DNA of 64,000 nt, taken from contig JAFOMG010000002.1 of NCBI GenBank assembly GCA_017418975.1, positions 124,001-188,000 on the forward strand, read 5' to 3'. Source of the DNA: Sphingomonas sp. (GTDB lineage: Bacteria; Pseudomonadota; Alphaproteobacteria; Sphingomonadales; Sphingomonadaceae). The notes beneath the pieces were generated by a model. It searched no databases. It had not been told where the DNA came from and saw only the letters and a program-made list of their open reading frames with translations. Shown one piece after another: positions 62,041 through 64,000 of this stretch. A program made the position numbers and the translations under genes. Each line of letters opens with the position of its first letter. The stretch's first letter is position 1.

Positions 62041-62534
62041 CCACCACCAACGACAACGCCGGCACCGACCGCAAGATCGTCACCTTCTCGCTCGCCCAGC
62101 AGACCTTCGGGATCGACATGCGGGCGCTGATCGAGATCCGCGAATGGGACGAGCCCACCCCGCTCCCCAATGTCCCGGGCTTCATCAAGGGCGTGACCAA
62201 CCTGCGCGGCAATGTGGTTCCCGTCGTCGGCCTCGCCGAGCGGCTGGGCTGGGAGCCGAGCGCGATCCATGCCCGCTCGTGCATCCTCGTCGTCCATATC
62301 GCGGGCAAGCAGGCCGGCTTCCTGGTCGATGAAGTCAACGACATCGTCGCGATCGGCGAGGCCGAGATCCAGCCGGCGCCCGAGGTCGAGACGATCGAGC
62401 CGAGCGTGATCGCCGGCCTGGTGCGCATCGCGACCCGCCAGAAGGACGGCACGCGGGACGAGAAGGGCACGATGGTGCTGCTGCTCGATCTCGACGCGCT
62501 GAGCCTGACCAAGCATCTGGACATCGCAGCGTGA
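62037..62534 (+). CDS. cheW: Chemotaxis coupling protein CheW
   Basis: 165 residues (ATGA overlap with cheA). Canonical fold: FSLAQQTFGIDMRALIEIREWDEPTPLPNVPGFIKGVTNLRGNVVPVVGLAERLGW (in pieces), then ILVVHIAGKQAGFLVDEVNDIVAI. It links receptors to CheA. Overlaps cheR by four bases (GTGA). Confidence 0.95.
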   Translation: MTTTNDNAGTDRKIVTFSLAQQTFGIDMRALIEIREWDEPTPLPNVPGFIKGVTNLRGNVVPVVGLAERLGWEPSAIHARSCILVVHIAGKQAGFLVDEVNDIVAIGEAEIQPAPEVETIEPSVIAGLVRIATRQKDGTRDEKGTMVLLLDLDALSLTKHLDIAA

Positions 62535-63409
62535 CCGCCGCCGGGGGCGCCCTGGCGCCTGCCGGCGTCGCCACGGCCATGACGGGCAGCAACGCGGAGC
62601 TCACGCCCCGCGACTTCGCCGCCATCGCCGCGATCATGCACGAGGATGCGCGCATCGCGCTGAGCGCGGCGAAGACCACGCTCGTCCAGTCGCGCCTGGG
62701 GCGCCGGCTGCGCGAGCATGGCCTGGCCAGGTTCTCGGAATATGTCGCGCTGGTGCAGAGCGATCCGGCGGAACGCCATGCGATGGTGGTGGCGCTGACC
62801 ACCAACCACACGCACTTCTTCCGCGAGCCGCATCATTTCGACCATTTCCGCGAGGCCGTGCTGCCGGCGCTCAAGCGCAAGCAGGGCCCGGTGCGGATCT
62901 GGTCGGCGGGCTGCTCGTCGGGCGAAGAAGTCTATACGATCGCCATGTGCCTGCTGGGCACGGACCGCACGTCCGCTTCCTGGCTGCGCAATGCCGATGT
63001 CCGCCTGCTGGCGACCGACATCGCCCCCCATGTGGTGGAATCGGTGAAGCGCGGCTTCTATGCCGACAGCACTGCCGAAGCGGTGCCCGAGCCCTGGCGC
63101 GGCCTGTGGATGAAGCCCGTCCAGGGCGGCTTCCAGATGGCGGACGAGGCGCGGGCGCTGGTGACGGCCCGGGTGCTCAACCTGTTCGAGCCCTGGCCGC
63201 TCCGCGCCGCCTATGACGTGATCTTCTGCCGCAACGTGATGATCTATTTCGGCGATCCCGCGAAGGAGGAGCTGGAGGCGGGTTTCGTCGACCAGCTCGC
63301 CGCCGGCGGCCATCTCTATATCGGTCATTCCGAGCGACTGATCGGCCCGGCGGCGCGCCAGATGCGCTCGTGCGGGCACACCATCTACCAGAAGCCGGAG
63401 GTGCACTGA
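62531..63409 (+). CDS. cheR: Chemoreceptor methyltransferase CheR
   Basis: 292 residues from GTG 62531. N-terminal helical domain (LTPRDFAAIAAIMHEDARIALSAAKTTLVQSRLGRRLREHGL in pieces). The SAM domain has TTNHTHFFREPHHFDHF, IWSAGCSSGEEVYTIAM, LLATDIAPHVVESVKRGFY and DVIFCRNVMIYFGDPAKEEL, ending GGHLYIGHSERL. It methylates receptor glutamates. The receptors at 47-51 kb end in W-x-x-F tethers that CheR can bind. Confidence 0.95.
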   Translation: MTAAGGALAPAGVATAMTGSNAELTPRDFAAIAAIMHEDARIALSAAKTTLVQSRLGRRLREHGLARFSEYVALVQSDPAERHAMVVALTTNHTHFFREPHHFDHFREAVLPALKRKQGPVRIWSAGCSSGEEVYTIAMCLLGTDRTSASWLRNADVRLLATDIAPHVVESVKRGFYADSTAEAVPEPWRGLWMKPVQGGFQMADEARALVTARVLNLFEPWPLRAAYDVIFCRNVMIYFGDPAKEELEAGFVDQLAAGGHLYIGHSERLIGPAARQMRSCGHTIYQKPEVH

Positions 63410-64000
63410 TGGCAGCGGTACGTACCCTGATCGTCGACGACAGCGCCTCGATGCGCGCGACGCTCAACCGCATGCTTTCCGCCGACCCCGCGATCGAGGT
63501 CGTCGGCATGGCGCCCGAGCCCTTCGCGGCGCGGGAGATGATCAAGTCGCTCAACCCCGACGTGCTGACGCTCGACGTCGAGATGCCGGGGATGGACGGC
63601 CTGTCCTTTCTCGAGCGGATCATGCGCCTGCGGCCGATGCCGGTGGTGATGTGCTCGACGCTGACGGCGCGCGGGGCGGAAGTGACGATCGAGGCGCTCC
63701 GCCTGGGCGCGGTCGACTATGTCACCAAGCCCAGCGGCACGCCCGAGGATATCGAGCGCGACGCGGTGCTGCTCTGCGAGAAGGTGAAGGCCGCCGCCCG
63801 TTCGGTCGCCCGCGCCGGCCCGCAGCGCCTGCCCGCCCAGCCGACGCTGGCCGCCGGCGCTGTCGGCGAGCGGATCATCGCGATGGGCTCCTCCACCGGC
63901 GGCGTCGAGGCGCTGTTCTCGCTGCTGCCGGCCCTGCCCGAGAATTGCCCGCCGGTGCTGGTCGTCCAGCACATGCCGGCCGCCTTCACGCATAATTTCG
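63409..64000 (+). CDS. cheB: Chemotaxis methylesterase CheB (cut by window end)
   Basis: 197 codons from ATG 63409 (TGATG overlap with cheR) to the window end. Receiver domain with TLIVDDSASMRATL, phospho-acceptor Asp56 in VLTLDVEMPGMDG, and VDYVTKPSG. After a linker the esterase domain begins ERIIAMGSSTGGVEALFSLLPALP with catalytic Ser about 162 and continues PPVLVVQHMPAAFTHNF with the catalytic His. Length and order match CheB. The remainder lies beyond the window. Confidence 0.95.
   Translation, partial: MAAVRTLIVDDSASMRATLNRMLSADPAIEVVGMAPEPFAAREMIKSLNPDVLTLDVEMPGMDGLSFLERIMRLRPMPVVMCSTLTARGAEVTIEALRLGAVDYVTKPSGTPEDIERDAVLLCEKVKAAARSVARAGPQRLPAQPTLAAGAVGERIIAMGSSTGGVEALFSLLPALPENCPPVLVVQHMPAAFTHNF

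Overview
The window reads as chromosomal DNA of a GC-rich alphaproteobacterium of the Sphingomonas type. The grounds are high GC with strong third-position GC bias, sphingomonad-like versions of pnuC, flaF, motA and the che genes, many GTG and TTG starts, frequent ATGA/TGATG/GTGA gene overlaps, and an abundance of short palindromic intergenic repeats. No plasmid, phage or IS transposase gene is visible. Species-level placement is inference.

Layout. 1-7.4 kb: partial pnuC, an adrenodoxin-type ferredoxin reductase, tRNA-Pro(CGG), an RcnB-like periplasmic protein, an orphan PhnD-like binding protein, an ABC-F ATPase, the pectate lyase PelA and a short AT-richer islet. 7.4-15.2 kb: a MacAB-like exporter operon (adaptor, ATPase, permease) divergent from an NtrC-type regulator and its kinase. 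The spacer carries two sigma-54-like promoters and a previously uncalled small membrane-protein gene. 16.1-28.2 kb: a type II secretion locus in three transcription blocks (KJ plus a LivK/LpoA-like protein; FEML; GHICD) with gspN set apart, followed by a sialidase-fold enzyme. 29.4-32 kb: an array of inverted-repeat elements and two orphan genes. 32-36.2 kb: three small GspL/M/C-like (PilN/O/P-like) genes divergent from a Tat-lipoprotein PhoX phosphatase.

36.2-45.6 kb: a TetR-controlled small operon (membrane protein, SDR, VOC protein), a small lipoprotein, two tandem amidohydrolases, a PAS-rich FixL-type kinase with a FixJ-type regulator, and a small receiver-like protein. 45.7-51.4 kb: an alginate-export-type porin and two nearly duplicate chemoreceptors preceded by a collapsed relic of a third. 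51.4-54.3 kb: a serine hydrolase and azlCD with a divergent Lrp regulator. 54.5-64 kb: flaF, a HAD-domain protein plus methyltransferase pair, then motA, a STAS protein, cheY, cheA, cheW, cheR and cheB (cut by the window end) as one tightly overlapping operon.

How they fit: secreted or periplasmic polymer and phosphate-ester hydrolases (PelA, the sialidase-like enzyme, PhoX) sit beside the type II secretion machinery and an oligosaccharide-type porin, which suggests a plant or soil polysaccharide-using lifestyle. The chemoreceptors, MotA and che operon supply motility. The most unusual items are the sigma-54-controlled exporter with its small leader gene, the PhoX-linked mini secretion platform, palindromic elements that have entered gspI coding sequence and the gspF ribosome binding site, and the collapsed chemoreceptor copy.
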